64,000 nucleotides of DNA, from positions 45,332,841-45,396,840 of the forward strand of contig OZ010613.1 of NCBI GenBank assembly GCA_963932145.1, written 5' to 3'. Made by a program: the position numbers and the translations under genes. Each line of letters opens with the position of its first letter. Position 1 is the first letter of the stretch. A model generated the notes under the pieces. The model had not been told where the DNA came from, did no database searches, and worked only from the letters and a program-made list of their open reading frames with translations. Source of the DNA: Acanthosepion lycidas (lineage: Eukaryota; Mollusca; Cephalopoda; Sepiida; Sepiidae). Shown here in pieces: positions 1-11,617 of the stretch.

Positions 1-684
1 ACTAAACACTAGCTTGTCTTACACCACACAAATTTATTAAACAAGACTCATATTTTAAAACCTTTAAAAATTCATATATTCAAATTACACTAAAAATTTC
101 ATTTGTAATGCAATATATTTTAACTATTTGTAACCAATAAGTCCCAGAATTAGAAAAAACAAAAACATGGAAACTTGTTATAAAATTCCAAAATCTGAAA
201 TCAGTTAAAAATTTGGTCATAATAAATCAACTACTGTATTATGACTATTTTTAATATATACCGGAAGTATATTCAGTAAATACTGACAGGTGTCATTGTT
301 GGCTAACCAATTTTACTGGATTTAAACTGTACAAAACACTGCATAACATTTTATGGTCAATAAAATCACATGTTGATGTTCAACAAGGTGTCAAAAAGTG
401 TAGCAAATACTATTAAATAAAAGCTGCTAGCAATTATGTCAAAAGTAAAATACCTTGCAAGAATTGAACTTTTTGCAAAAAGGAACCAATTAGAATCAAT
501 AACCAATCTCATAATGTAATGTCATACCAACAGCATAGTGATGACAGTGAGCAATTGATAGCCGCAGACCTCAAATGGTGGGTGAATTAAGGCAGTTGCA
601 TCACTAACTTGTTGCACAAATTAAAAAAAAAACAAAAAAAACCCGGATAAACTGAAAAACAGCTGGGAAATAATATCACTTGTT

Positions 685-707
685 CAGAGAGAGAGAGAGA
701 GAGAGAC
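685..707. repeat. (GA)n microsatellite
   Basis: A run of about ten GA dinucleotides inside the presumed RBM45 intron; no other feature around it. Confidence 0.9.
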
Positions 708-3321
708 AGACAATTTTTGCTTACTCAGGGATAAATTTGTAATAAAAGCTGTCATACACAAATATAAGCACTTAGTATTTTGATTCATTAAAATTTTTTA
801 TCAAAAGGTAAAAGCTCTTCAGTATGCACATTATAACCCTGGTTATAAGCTAAAATTAGGTATATTTTGGAAAAAAACCCAGCTTCATCAAGTCTATAGG
901 GAAATAAATTGACATATGGTATCAATCACTTTTTATAATGCTAATCAGTGCATGGTAAGCACCACAGCATTAGTAATGATTATCAGATTTTTAAGATATT
1001 TTGTGACGATATCATTCTAGAATTCTCAGGTATTCCCTTTAAATAAAAAAAAATAAAAAATTCTGCACATACTGCTTTAGACTTGCTTGCTGAAATTTGA
1101 CAAAAACTGGAACATTGCTTTTTGCATCTTTCCAAGCATTTTACTTGCGGAATGAATTTTTGCAAAAACTTCAGCAGATAAATCAATAATAAAAGTGAAA
1201 AAAATTGAGCCGAAGTGCCAATAACCATGAAATAAAATTGTACCACCTTTATAGAAAACCATCCATCTGCTCATGTCCATAAATTCTGATGTTTTTTTTT
1301 TTTGTAACATGTTGCTTTTGAATATCAACTGATACACAATTCACGGAATTATCATTTTTAAATACTTATACATGTTTCCACATGTGAGAACTCAGTTGAA
1401 ACAAAATGCCTTTATCAGAAAGGTTACATTTAAAGTTCTTTTTCAGAACTCATCATTTCATAGTAGCATTTGTAATTAGTCATCATCACAATTAGGATAA
1501 TAAACTTTTAATTATTGAGGTAAAAAATTTAAAAATGGATTTTATTTAAATTTATTTTCCATGTAAAGATATGTTTTCATTTCATAATAAAGTTTTATTA
1601 TTTAAAATGTTCACAGGAACAGACATGTGTCTGATATAGACAAAGTACATACATTTTAGCAAACAGTTCACTGCTGTATTGTGTGTAATAAATAAGGAAG
1701 TAGATATAGACCATACTTCACTTATCTCTCTGGGAAAAAGGAGTCACTTAGCATGGTCATGTAAATGAGTTGGCATTGAGTTGACCAACTGTGACCTGTT
1801 GCAAAGTCTCATATTTGGGGAATACCAACGGAAAGGTTATTTTAAATTTACTAAAACCAAGATCAATAAAATTCTGTTTTTTTTTTTTTTTTAACATTAT
1901 CCATTTTCTACCACATCCAACAAATTTCTAATCTTTTAGAGTTCATTTTTGACAGCCTTTTTTTTTTTTTTTTTTTTTTTATATGTTGATTCTCGGTTTT
2001 ACATGGCTTTTTAATACAGCTATAAAATCTTTACACAAGGAATTTTTTGTGGTTACTATGCTACATGATGAATCAGTTTTTAAATAATTTTCGACAGCAA
2101 TTTGAGATATTTATAAAGTAAACAACTGCTGAGTTGAAGCTAAGCATTTCGTTTATTTTTAATACTTTAAAGTTTAGAAATTAAACGTTTTCTTTTCAAT
2201 CATGCATAAAAATATAGAATGAAAATAATATCGTAAATCAAAATTTACGAGGAAGAAGTTACATTTTTTTTTTTTTTTTTTTTGATTGATCACGAAAGTA
2301 AACTATTTCCAACACAATTACATACACACCCAGAATCAGAGAAAACTCAAATCCTATTTTTCTTGAGTCTACTTTCGGGAAAATTTTCTTATAAAAATCC
2401 AGAGATTTCGACTTTCAGGAGCAGAGATGCGACTGTCTCCAAACCGTTCAAAAACATACCTAGCGTGTGCTGAAAATAAACGTGTCGGCGGCTTCAAACA
2501 AATCATCTCCAACAAGAATCACTCGGACGGTCAGAGAATCTTTGCTGACGATAAAAGTTTTTCTAAACCAGTTTTTTTTTTTCCTGTGGACCAACTATTT
2601 TTCTCACGATTTTTCTTTTTTTTTTAAACTCTTTTGCTCACATTTATAATGTTTAGTTTATAAATACAAAAATTATTTATTTAACAGGAATAAACATGTT
2701 TTCTTTATTCTTATTTCATTATTGTATAATTCGAACATTCGGATTTTTAATATAAAAAACCTGGACGACTGAATTTCCTACAGGTTTTTCAAAATAATGT
2801 GAGAACTGACTAACTAGGGTTTTAAATTCTGGGAAACCCCTAAGAATACCTACTTCCTTGTCACTAAATTTCTATTCATAGTTTTTGACTAACTGATAAA
2901 AAGTTTACTTGGTAAAACAACGAGTTTGTTTATAAACTTTATTTGTTTTTAAGAGAAAATAACTTGAATGAAAACAAAAATGCTAACATGCTTTCTTTTT
3001 AAATGCGTATTTTTCAAGTGTCATCAACGACATATGTATTCGGGTGTACAAATCCTAAAAAGATATACTGATAATGAAGACTTTACTAATTGTGACCGAT
3101 CATAGTAGAAAATAAAATACACACACCTTTTTTTTTTTAAACTCTAAGAACATAAATAAAAATATATTACGCTTTTTTTTTTCAATTTCACGACACCACT
3201 CTTCATTCAAAATGGCGGCATCAGTTTTAAATCTCTTAAATAATCTAATTTCTAATTTTGTATATTAATATGCTGCTTCGTTTAGAAACAATAATCAACT
3301 AAATATAAGCTGACTGCTGTC

Positions 3322-3369
3322 ATGGACTTCACCAAGAGACGAGAATACTTTCTTCATCGGAAACAAAAA
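3322..3369 (+). other. Possible plus-strand first exon (MDFTKRREYFLHRKQK), weak
   Basis: An ATG at 3322 opens a 16-codon frame rich in charged residues that ends exactly at a donor-like GTAAAT (3370-3375). It lies about 400 bp from the RBM45 start codon on the opposite strand, a spacing seen for divergent gene pairs, but it would overlap RBM45 intron 1. Another short frame, starting with ATGGCGGC at 3212 (18 codons, MAASVLN...), lies just upstream and could be a uORF or a YY1-type site. I recognise no family; sixteen codons cannot prove a gene. Confidence 0.15.
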
Positions 3370-3614
3370 GTAAATAGGGTGGAGAAATCCTAAAAGTAAT
3401 ATTGAAAACGAATGAATTTTCTCATCCTTTGATGTAGCGGAAGAATTTAAATTTAATATTATCTTACACCATTATCAAATTTATCATTAAAACAGAACTA
3501 AAAGGGTTTAGAGTTTTCGAAAGTTAAAATAAGCCGGAACAACGGAACATTCTTTACCCTTTTTCAACAAGAAAAGTTCACATTGCCGAAGCCAGACTGA
3601 ACAAAAACACATAC

Positions 3615-3768
3615 CTTTTTCTTCACTCGTCTGTCGATCTTTAACAATATAAACATCTTGGATAGTACCATATTTCCCGAAGCATTTATGATACTCATCC
3701 TCAGATATTCCTTTGCCAGCAATAATAAACAAACGGCTGTTCCTACTAGTATAACGTTGATTAGACAT
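3615..3768 (-). CDS. RBM45: RBM45-like RNA-binding protein, first coding exon
   Basis: This minus-strand exon encodes the first 51 residues and one base of codon 52 (MSNQRYTSRNSRLFIIAGKG...). Residues 12-52 are the first half of an RRM. The RNP2 strand is LFIIAG at residues 13-18, followed by EDEYHKCFGKYG and IQDVYIVKDRQT. The exon stops at the K-G that begins the RNP1 octamer, at a consensus donor (AAAAAG|GTATGT, GT at 3614-3613), phase 1. The pattern 'SRLF...F..FG.IQD..VVKD..T.E.KG' is that of RRM1 of RBM45, a nuclear RNA-binding protein with several RRMs. Beyond the donor the open frame reads intron and should be ignored. Length, and the other RRMs, are outside the window. Another single-RRM-start protein cannot be excluded, but RBM45 is the best match I know. 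Confidence 0.8.
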
Positions 3769-3900
3769 TTCTGTTTCCCGTATTAAATCTGGAGAAAAAA
3801 TATAAAACCAAATATAGCAACACCCGTTCTCGGCGAATCTCGTAAAATGACGCGAGACTATATTCGCTCCGGACGCGCAATTGACCTTTGATGTATATTG
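3769..3900 (-). promoter_or_regulatory. Probable RBM45 promoter and 5' UTR
   Basis: Directly upstream of the RBM45 start codon the AT-rich sequence becomes locally CpG-containing (about 3825-3890). It carries a TCTCGCG element on the minus strand, close to the TCTCGCGAGA promoter motif. A pyrimidine-rich stretch ending in CAG (minus strand, about 20 bp before the ATG) could be a splice acceptor, so the transcription start may be further upstream. I see no clear TATA box. Confidence 0.45.
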
Positions 3901-5527
3901 AAATGAAATGCACTAAGAAACCACATTTACATTTTTATTTAATCGTTCTGGGGTTGGGATTTTTTTTTTTTTTTTTTTTGTCATATAGGCAAATGCCGAA
4001 ACAATCGCATCAAACTCAACACTCAGTAATAGACTTATCGAAGTGTTAAAACAGGAAATTTAATTTATTGTAATTTAAATTTCTTGTATTTTAGAATTTT
4101 TTAAATGATTTGTAAAACAGAAAACTGCAACGAAATTGAATGAAATGGTCACTTTGAAAAAATTATTTTTATTTTTTTTTTAAATTAGCAGTATTAATTT
4201 TTTTGATAAAAAAGAAAACTCAGAGACGTGTCATTCAGGTTGGCATTCCTGAGAACATTCAACTTGTTTAAATTTTATAAAATTTTACCGTTTTAACTTT
4301 TAAATAAATTGGAAATTATTTTTCAAAGAAGATTATTTTTAATTTTTCTAAATAAAGTGATGAACTTGTAACAATTTTAAAATCCAAACAAGACGAACGT
4401 AAATTGCAACGACTGGCAAAAAAATTGTAGGTACCACCACGGATATTAAAAAAAACAAATAACGTATTTTAAATAGTGAGTTAAATTTATTTAAAAGATA
4501 GCCTAAAAAGCTAATCCGGATTAAAAAGAAAAATTGATTTCTGTAAAGTTTCTTTACAATTTTTAAAACATTGGCACGTTTTCTAGTCACTCATCGAACC
4601 GCCATTATAGACGAAAAATGTAAACAACAAATTTTAAAATCTCCTAAAAATCTAATATTTGTTTTTTAGAGATATGTTTCGAAGTCATTTATCAAATTTA
4701 AGGATTAATTAACTGTATTTTGTAAATGTAATGTTTACTTTTTACTTAAAATAACGTTTTAATGAAAATAACGTTTACACACGGAACCTCGGAGTTCAAA
4801 GGTTAAAAACAAAAATTCTATAACACCGCAGACTTAAAAAGCGCGCGAAAAATTAAAGAAACACGGAACAGGAACACCAACAATGCAATAGTCAAAAATT
4901 GGTATTTATGTTAAAAAATATATTATCTTTATTCTTATATAACCAATAGTTTAAGAATAAGATTATCATTTTTTTTTATTCTATACGCCTAGCAGAATGA
5001 ATAATTTTATTATTTTATATATTTAGAAGCATTTTTTTGTGAAATGATACTTGAGTTTACTTCATTGCCTTTATTTTTTTCTTAATATTTCATGCCATAA
5101 AATATACAACTGCACCCAATAATGACTATTTTAAATAATTCTGAATTTAAGAAAATGTATTAAAATAATGAAGTTGCTACTAACAAAAATATGGACAAAA
5201 GTGGTAGTTATTGAATTGATAGTGTTGATTGCGTCCACTTTAAATTCTTTTGTTGGTAACCAAATGATGTCTTTATTTTTATTTTGCCCGTAAAATTATT
5301 ACAACACTAGCAGTGTTGAACCAATAAAGAAGAACTCGAACACAGGTATGGAATAACACAGATATATTACAAACAGGAATATATACAGAGAAGTAGAAGT
5401 GTTAGTATGAACAATCAGGTTTAGTAGAGAGAACAATGTAGTCTCGACCAGTATCACTATTCCAATGTCTTGCAGTAATTGTCTGAACGCGACTCTGTTT
5501 CGGACTGCCTCTGACTCGACTCTTGAC
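3901..5527. other. Intergenic, no supported gene
   Basis: AT-rich sequence. Two small CpG-bearing patches (about 4560-4620 and 4780-4880) stand out from the background. The minus-strand frame at 4348-4590 (80 residues, hydrophobic) would need a GTG start and has no recognisable family, so I do not call it a gene. From about 5290 the sequence grades into the satellite below. Confidence 0.5.
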
Positions 5528-6966
5528 GACTTGAACTACTGAAGATATTCAGTCACCCACCCACGAGGGTGTCATGTGGCACAAGGCCTTTTTAACGTGG
5601 GCACTCCGAGCCTGTGGGCTCGGCCAAAAATATGCCTATTGAACCCGTATAAACGGGTTCAGGGCCGGTCTACCACCCTGAAGGAGACTCTGCCCTTCGG
5701 CGTAGCCTCCTTCGGGTTCCTCCCGTCCGTAGGAAGAGAGTTTAACCAAACAGGCGGTCGAAACTTGAACTACTGACTGAATTTTGTCCCCCCCCCCATG
5801 TGGGCATCATGTGGCACAAGGCTGGTTTAACGTGGGCACTCCGAGCCCGTGGGCTCGGCCAAAAATATACCCATTGAACCCATATAAACGGGTTTAGGGC
5901 CGGTCTACCTCCCCGAAGGAGATTCCACCCTTCGGCGGAGCCTCCTTCAGGTTCCTCCCGTCCATAGGAAGAGAGTATAACCGAACAGTCGGTCAAAACT
6001 TGAGCGACTGACGATATTCAGTCACCCCCCACCCCCACGAGGGTGTCATGTGGCACAAGGCCTTTTTAATGTGGGCTTTCTGAGCCCGTGGGCTCGGCCA
6101 AAAATATGCTCATTGAACCCGTATAAACGGGGTCAGGGCCGGTCTACCTCCCCGAAGGAGATTCCGCCCTTCAGCGTAGCCTCCTTCGGGTTCCTCGCGT
6201 CCGTAGGAAGAGAGTATAACTGAACAGTCGGTCAAAACTTGAACGACTGACTATATTTAGTCACCCCCCCCAACGTGGGTGTCATGTGGCACAAGGCCAG
6301 TTTAATGTGGGCACTCTGTGCCTGCAGGCTCAGCCAAAAATATGCCCATTGAACCCGTATAAACTGGTTTAGGGCCAGTCTACCTCCCCGAAGGAGACTC
6401 CGCCCTTCGGCGTAGCCTCCTTCGGGTTCCTCCCGTCCGTAGGATGAGAGTATAACCGAACAGTCGGTGAAAACTTGAACGACTGACGATATTCAGTCAC
6501 CCCCCTACAAGGGCGTCATGTGGCACAAGTCCTTTTTAACGTGGGCATTCCGAGCTCGTGTGCTCGGCCAAAAATATGCCCGTTGGACCCGTATAAACGG
6601 GTTCTGGGCCGGTCTACCTCCCCAAAGGAGGCTACGCCGAAGGGCGGAGTCTCCTTCGGGTTCCTTGCGTCCGTAGGAAGAGAGTACAACCGAACAGTTG
6701 TTCAAGTCAAAACTTGAACGACTGACAATATTCAGTCACCCCCCCACGAGGGTGTCATGTGGCACAAGGCCTTTTTAACGTGGGTATTCCGAGCCCGTGG
6801 GCTCGGCCAAAAAATAGCCCATTGAACCCGCATAAACGGGTTCAGGGCCGGTCTACCTCCCCGAAGGAGACTCCGCCCTTCGGCGTAGCCTCCTTCGGGT
6901 TCCTCCCGTCCGTAGGAAGAGAGTACAACCGAACAGTGGTTCAAGTCAAAACTTGAACGACTGACT
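5528..6966. repeat. Six-copy GC-rich satellite, unit about 234-239 bp, built from hairpins
   Basis: The landmark CATGTGGCACAAG recurs at 5573, 5808, 6047, 6283, 6517 and 6756, giving periods of 235, 239, 236, 234 and 239 bp. Each unit is a chain of inverted repeats: GACTGA/TCAGTC (6-bp stem); CCGAGCCC/GGGCTCGG (8-bp stem, 2-nt loop); GAACCCG/CGGGTTC enclosing TATAAA; and CCGAAGGAG/CTCCTTCGG (9-bp stem, about 20-nt loop). Poly-C runs separate units. It is far richer in GC than the flanks. Open frames of 60-85 codons on both strands are by-products of the repeat and recur in every unit; they are not genes. Origin unknown; it may be an expanded module of a transposon. Confidence 0.9.
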
Positions 6967-7022
6967 CCTTGCCTACTCCTGAGACGCAGTATTTATTAAG
7001 TATGGAATAGTCCATTATTATT

Positions 7023-7260
7023 ATTATGGGTAAGATCCCATAACAGTATTTGCAAGTGAATAGAACAAACCCAACTGGAATTTGAACTCAGCTCTCTGAT
7101 TTTTCATTCTGAGCTGGTTCTTTACTGGAGTTACCTGATGTTCTCTTTCCAGCCTTGATAGAGTTCTAAAGGATTTACACAACCTTGTAGGTGATGGATT
7201 ATTTTCCACCCTACAACCTCTTTCCTGCAGATGAAATGTTGCTAGCATCTCACTACTTTA
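7023..7260 (-). repeat. tRNA-derived SINE fragment
   Basis: Read on the minus strand, this shows the body shared with the other SINEs here: a degenerate box-B-like GAGTTCAAATTCC followed by a segment ending near a CCCATAATAA tail. The tRNA-like head is damaged. Confidence 0.55.
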
Positions 7261-7296
7261 TCTCTTTTTTCATAACAGATATTCAAACAAGCTACA

Positions 7297-7545
7297 TTCT
7301 TTTGTCCCACCAATTCAAACCTTCACAACCAGGACCCACCATGCCACATACACAGAGTTGACTCATCCCCATTCCCTTCATATTCATTTAGTGAGGAGGA
7401 AGTTCTACTCAAACAGCTTCTTACCCAGAACTGTTACCTTGTGGAATAGACACCTGGAAGGGTGCTTCTCAATCATTACAATCTTAACAAGTTTGGTGTC
7501 AACTATTATCTATCCTACATATCTTCATAATATACACATCTAACG
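7297..7545 (+). pseudogene. LINE reverse transcriptase C-terminal fragment
   Basis: The plus-strand reading has the typical non-LTR retrotransposon C-terminal pattern: a basic segment, then FYSNSFLPRTVTLWN and a degenerate 'LP..CF' run (frame starting at 7358). Jockey/CR1-type ORF2 proteins end this way ('F.PRT..LWN.LP'). Stops and a frame shift after the motif show that it is dead. 5'-truncated; only the last 60-80 codons are visible. Confidence 0.65.
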
Positions 7546-7560
7546 TTCCCCTTTTACAAC

Positions 7561-9717
7561 CTCATTCAGTAACCCTCTACCTTGAGTGGATCTTGAACTT
7601 TGTATTGGGTGAACAATAGTATTAAAAATGAAAGTAAATAACTTGTGGACATTAGCACAGAATCATGGTTTTTAACATTAAAAAATGAATGAACACTGAA
7701 CAAATGTTGTTTTGAAAGCTTTATTTTCTTTATGTATACAAATTATATCCTTGTGAGACAGTTCAAGGTATGTTGGAATAGAAAGAGAGAGAGACCAGTT
7801 CTTTATCCTGATTAGATTTTGTTAGAGTGGATTGGACCAACCTGCCTTGCTTTCTGATAAAAGAGTAGAGGAGACTGAAAATTGAATCCCTATTTTTTTT
7901 GGGTTTATATGGAGGTCAGTAAGTGGTTGAGGAGTGAGTGTGTTTGGGCATGTCTTCACTTTTGTACTGAGTTTTTGATCTTTCTTATCCAAATATCTGG
8001 TTTCAGAAGAGAAATTAGCTGATTGACTTGTCCTTAAGAATGCTAATACTTATGTTAATGAGGTGTTAATGAGATGATACTTTTTCTAGAGATTTAAGAA
8101 ATATGTTTATTTGTTAAACTTTGCCTACTACTATGAACAACATACTTTCTCAGGAAAGCTTAGCTTAGTAAATATCTAAACTAAGCTTAAGAAATATTTC
8201 CTCAGGAAAGCTCAAATAGCAATGTTTAGCAGGTGAGTGTAGTGAGTTTGATGGTCACTCAGTGCTCCATTACTGCAATATAACGAAGAAAACGATGAAT
8301 TACTTCATCAAACCAAGCGACAACATGTTGTGTGTATCCTATGATGGAAACCATGGCAAAAAAGATAGTTACTTGCTGAAAAAAGGGCACGTATTCTGCA
8401 TGATATGCTGAAGACAGAATATTCAAATTAGAAACAAGTCAGTCACAGGAGTCGCCATACAAGTATTTTGATATGCTAATATTATGCATCCTCTCCCAGT
8501 TGTGGACAAATGAAAAAAATGCTCAGTTGATAACAGCAGTTGGTGTTCTCAAACCAGAGAGAAAAAGACAAAATTTGTGTATTTAGCTACTGTGGCTGTC
8601 GTCGGTGAGTGAGTTATTTTTCTGACTGGCTACATGCATGATTCGTGACATAGTACCTGCAAAACGAGATTTTGACATTTCTTTCTACTCCTGATCTTTA
8701 AGTCTGAACTTACAGTGATTTGTTCTCTTCATTGCCTATTAATTTTTATAAAAAATTCTCACCCATTGTTCTTATTCCAACTCTCACCCTGTGCATTTAT
8801 TTTCATGGAAACTTTGTAAGAAAAATTTAAATTTAAAGAAAATGATCATTTAGAATTGCAGAACTGATTCAAATTATAATTCATTCAATTCTAAAAATTA
8901 ATTTTAATTATAACAAATCAAAATGAAATTTATTTGTGTAACATGTTATCTGTTGTGAGGTCGAATATTTGCCTACAATTTTGGACTCAGTCATCGGAGG
9001 AAAGACATAAAAATACTCCTACATAAAGAGGAGAAGCAGTAATAGCAGTAGCTTTTGCTGAAAACGGTTAATCATTCATGGTTAAATATTCTTTTCCCTA
9101 GTTTCTATTCTACATTATGTTTCCCTGTACCAAAAGGTAATAAACTTGTTAAACCAATTCCAGTTTTCTACTGTTATTTTTGATAACTCAGTTACATCAT
9201 ACTTCCATGTAAGGATGCTGTATTCCTCCATAAAACTTGAATATTATTCCTGCCTTTTCACAACCAGTTCATGGCTATACACAAGAATGCACGATGATCC
9301 ATGAAGGAAAGAATAATAGACAAAGGACATTAGAAACAATTTGTAAGGTTCATATTTATTTGAAATAAAAATTTTGATATTGAAGAAAATTGGTTTAACT
9401 CTCTTTAAATAATTTACTGCATGTTTGAATACCATTCCTTCATTCAAATAAACTAAGTCCTAAATGAATTCTACCTATCTTCAAATTTTTCCTACACAAC
9501 ACTCTTACTTATGAAATTTTTAAAAGATCCTGTCCCTGCCATTTACTCCATGACCCTCCTTATTCAAGACACAAGATTAGATTTGGTTTGACTAGTTGAT
9601 TTACCATTTAAAACCTTGCTGGATCATTCATCAGTCTCTTCTTCCACCCCACTACCCAACTTCTTTTATTTTTTTTAAATTCCAAATTAAATATAGTCTT
9701 AAAGGACAAAAAATCAT
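7561..9717. other. Intergenic, no supported gene
   Basis: AT-rich sequence with no convincing coding frame. It contains a short (GA)n run near 7783 and a local imperfect palindrome with a repeated CTCAGGAAAGCT at 8150 and 8203. The stretch 8220-8620 has more even base composition and may be an old unidentified element. Confidence 0.5.
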
Positions 9718-9751
9718 AAATATTCCAGAGAGAGATCTCTCTGGAATATTT
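9718..9751. repeat. Perfect 16-bp stem hairpin with 2-nt loop
   Basis: Arms 9718-9733 and 9736-9751 are exact reverse complements (AAATATTCCAGAGAGA and its complement), separated by GA. A run of T follows directly. The whole is about 34 bp and stands alone, with no obvious transposon ends. Confidence 0.9.
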
Positions 9752-9856
9752 TTTTTTTTTGGATTACCTTATTTATCTACGTCTATACCAACTGAATGGA
9801 TAATAAGTCATCAAAATAAATTTATTACCAACAATGGATTTTTAAGGTTTTTCCTC

Positions 9857-9857
<1 letters not shown>

Positions 9858-9926
<69 letters not shown>
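9858..9926. repeat. (AT)n microsatellite
   Basis: About 34 uninterrupted TA dinucleotides. It is followed by unique sequence containing CTCTGTATTGAGCACTCTT, a motif also found beside the hairpin repeat at 10.3 and 32.4 kb. Confidence 0.95.
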
Positions 9927-9927
<1 letters not shown>

Positions 9928-10127
9928 TACATTCAACACCATCACTTGAGAAGACACCAGAAGTGTTGAAACAAAATGGCTATTTTTGTAGTGATGTTAT
10001 AACATGTTTATGTTATAATTTTTGAATAAATAATATTTGCTCTACTCTGTATTGAGCACTCTTTTAAGAATAGTGTTTTTGGTTATTGTAATTTTATTCC
10101 ATCTACAGTAATCCTATACTTGGGTGT

Positions 10128-10361
10128 ATATATATATATATATATAAATATAAAAGTGAACATAGAAGTCAACACTTAGAGGCGACAGGCTGTTTCATGC
10201 TAGATGCAATCGTCAGGCCTGACGATTGATTGCATCTCGCATGAAACAGCCTGTCACCTCCAAGTGTTGACTTCTATGTTCACTCTTATATTTACACATG
10301 CTCTATCTCTGATATTGAGCACTTTGTCCCATAAATATACCACATCTTAAGACTATATTTC

Positions 10362-10397
<36 letters not shown>
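10128..10397. repeat. Fold-back repeat with flanking AT microsatellites, copy 1
   Basis: Two long arms, about 10146-10217 and 10218-10293, are reverse complements with a few mismatches. They meet at a perfect 22-bp palindrome (10207-10228). The arms contain GTCAACACTT and CAGGCTGTTTCATGC. A tail with ATTGAGCACTTTGTCCC follows, then a second (AT)n run at about 10363-10397. A rearranged relative lies at 32300-32570. No transposase or TIR-type ends seen; it could be a fold-back MITE or a retroposed hairpin. Confidence 0.75.
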
Positions 10398-10404
<7 letters not shown>

Positions 10405-10896
10405 TTGTGGGTATATGTGTGCATATATGAATGTATATGAGAGTGAAATTAAAAAGAAAACCATTTACTAAGATGAATATGCTTTAATCATTTAAATGAA
10501 GTGCTTTAATCACAAGGTTATCTACTGTAAATTGGAATCCAGGTTCTTACAATGTTTCACCATTCTTGGTAGTTCTTCTGTTATCACAATATAAGATATT
10601 TAATAACAAAAGTGACAGAAACACAAACAAAAAGAAAAAGAATCTAAATGAAATCAGTTAGATTATATGCCCAAAACCTTAAAAAAACAAAATTATTTTT
10701 AAATTCAAAATTTTCAGCATCTCATTCATTCATGCACATATACAATTGTCTCACAATTTTCAGCCAGTTTAAAGGACAAGATAATCAATTTTATATTAAG
10801 GTGGCCTTTATGTGATTTGTGGTATATATTGGGAATGGAAAGAAATGTGTTGAAAAGAGATCATTAACAATCTGGGTTTAACATGCTATTTAAGGC
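10398..10896. other. No gene seen
   Basis: AT-rich spacer between the fold-back repeat and the copia LTR candidate; no coding frame or repeat recognised. Confidence 0.5.
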
Positions 10897-11163
10897 ATGT
10901 TGTCTTTGGGGTCTTGGATGTAAAGAGGCAGGTTAGTGATGGCTTTAAATTTGCTCAACGCTAACATTCTTTATTACAAATTTATTTCTATGCCTGCAGA
11001 CAGCTGTGTGTTCTTGTCTCATATTTAGCATTCTGTCATCCCCCATGTTAATTAATCTTGCAACACCTTTCTCTCTTTGTCTATGTTTCTTCTTTCATTC
11101 CCTTGTGGTAATCTCATTTATAGCATCTTCATATCAAGGGTAGTAACTCCACTCACTCTAACA
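10897..11163 (-). mobile_element. Candidate 3' LTR of a Ty1/copia element
   Basis: On the minus strand the copia RNase H remnant is followed by a purine-rich tract (AAAGAGGGAGAT) and then TGTTAGAGTGAGTGG, the usual order of polypurine tract and LTR start. An ACA end at about 10897 would give a 267-bp LTR. I found no matching 5' LTR in the window, so the end is a guess. Confidence 0.45.
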
Positions 11164-11617
11164 ATCTCCCTCTTTCTTTGTTAATTAAACAAATATAGAT
11201 CAACAAATTGAACTCAACAAAGTCTTTAATTTTCTTAGCCATTTTTTTTATGTGTGCTTCTTGGAGCAACTACAAAAGATTTGTACTCAATGATCCATCC
11301 TTTATGAGGTTGTCTGCCAAATGTTCACTCCTCTATATCTATGAGAGTGTTACTTCCTCTTTTTCAATCATTTCTCAAAAACTAACCTTTCCACCCATAG
11401 TTTGATGTCAATAATTCTTTTTATTGTCTTCACTGCTTCACACTAACTTTTTTTGTCTACTTTACAGTGGACAGGTATGGTTGACATTACTGCCATTATA
11501 GATAATTCCTGCAATTATTTTAGCCATAAACAATGATTTATCACGCCTTTCAATCAATGATCATATTTCTTCATCTAAGTAGATTTACCCAGTAATAGAC
11601 AGGTTGTCATTTTTTCA

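Larger units (their letters stand above)
1..3614 (-). other. RBM45: RBM45-like gene, part of intron 1 (non-coding)
   Basis: This stretch lies downstream (minus strand) of the splice donor that ends the RBM45-like first coding exon. No second RRM-coding exon is visible on the minus strand here, so I read it as intron 1 continuing past the left edge. It is AT-rich with several poly-T runs (around 1878-1893, 1960-1980 and 2264-2283) and a short (GA)n run at 685-707. Short open frames here have low-complexity composition and no family resemblance. Confidence 0.6.

Noticed and set aside
4348-4590. Small membrane protein of 80 residues on the minus strand
   Set aside because: It would need a GTG start, is hydrophobic mainly because of A/T-rich codons, and has no recognised family.
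5576-6956. Family of 60-85 residue proteins encoded by both strands of the satellite
   Set aside because: The frames simply follow the repeat, differ in length by frameshift, and have no start or splice context.
5528-6966. Hammerhead ribozyme in the satellite, since CTGACGA and GAAAC occur in some units
   Set aside because: CTGANGA is part of the GACTGA/TCAGTC hairpin, GAAAC is present in one unit only, and stems I-III of a hammerhead cannot be drawn.
5528-6966. CRISPR array
   Set aside because: Units are 235 bp direct repeats without short spacers, and the genome is eukaryotic.
9596-9949. 117-residue protein on the plus strand
   Set aside because: The last third is translated (AT)n microsatellite (repeated Tyr-Ile), and the rest lacks any motif.
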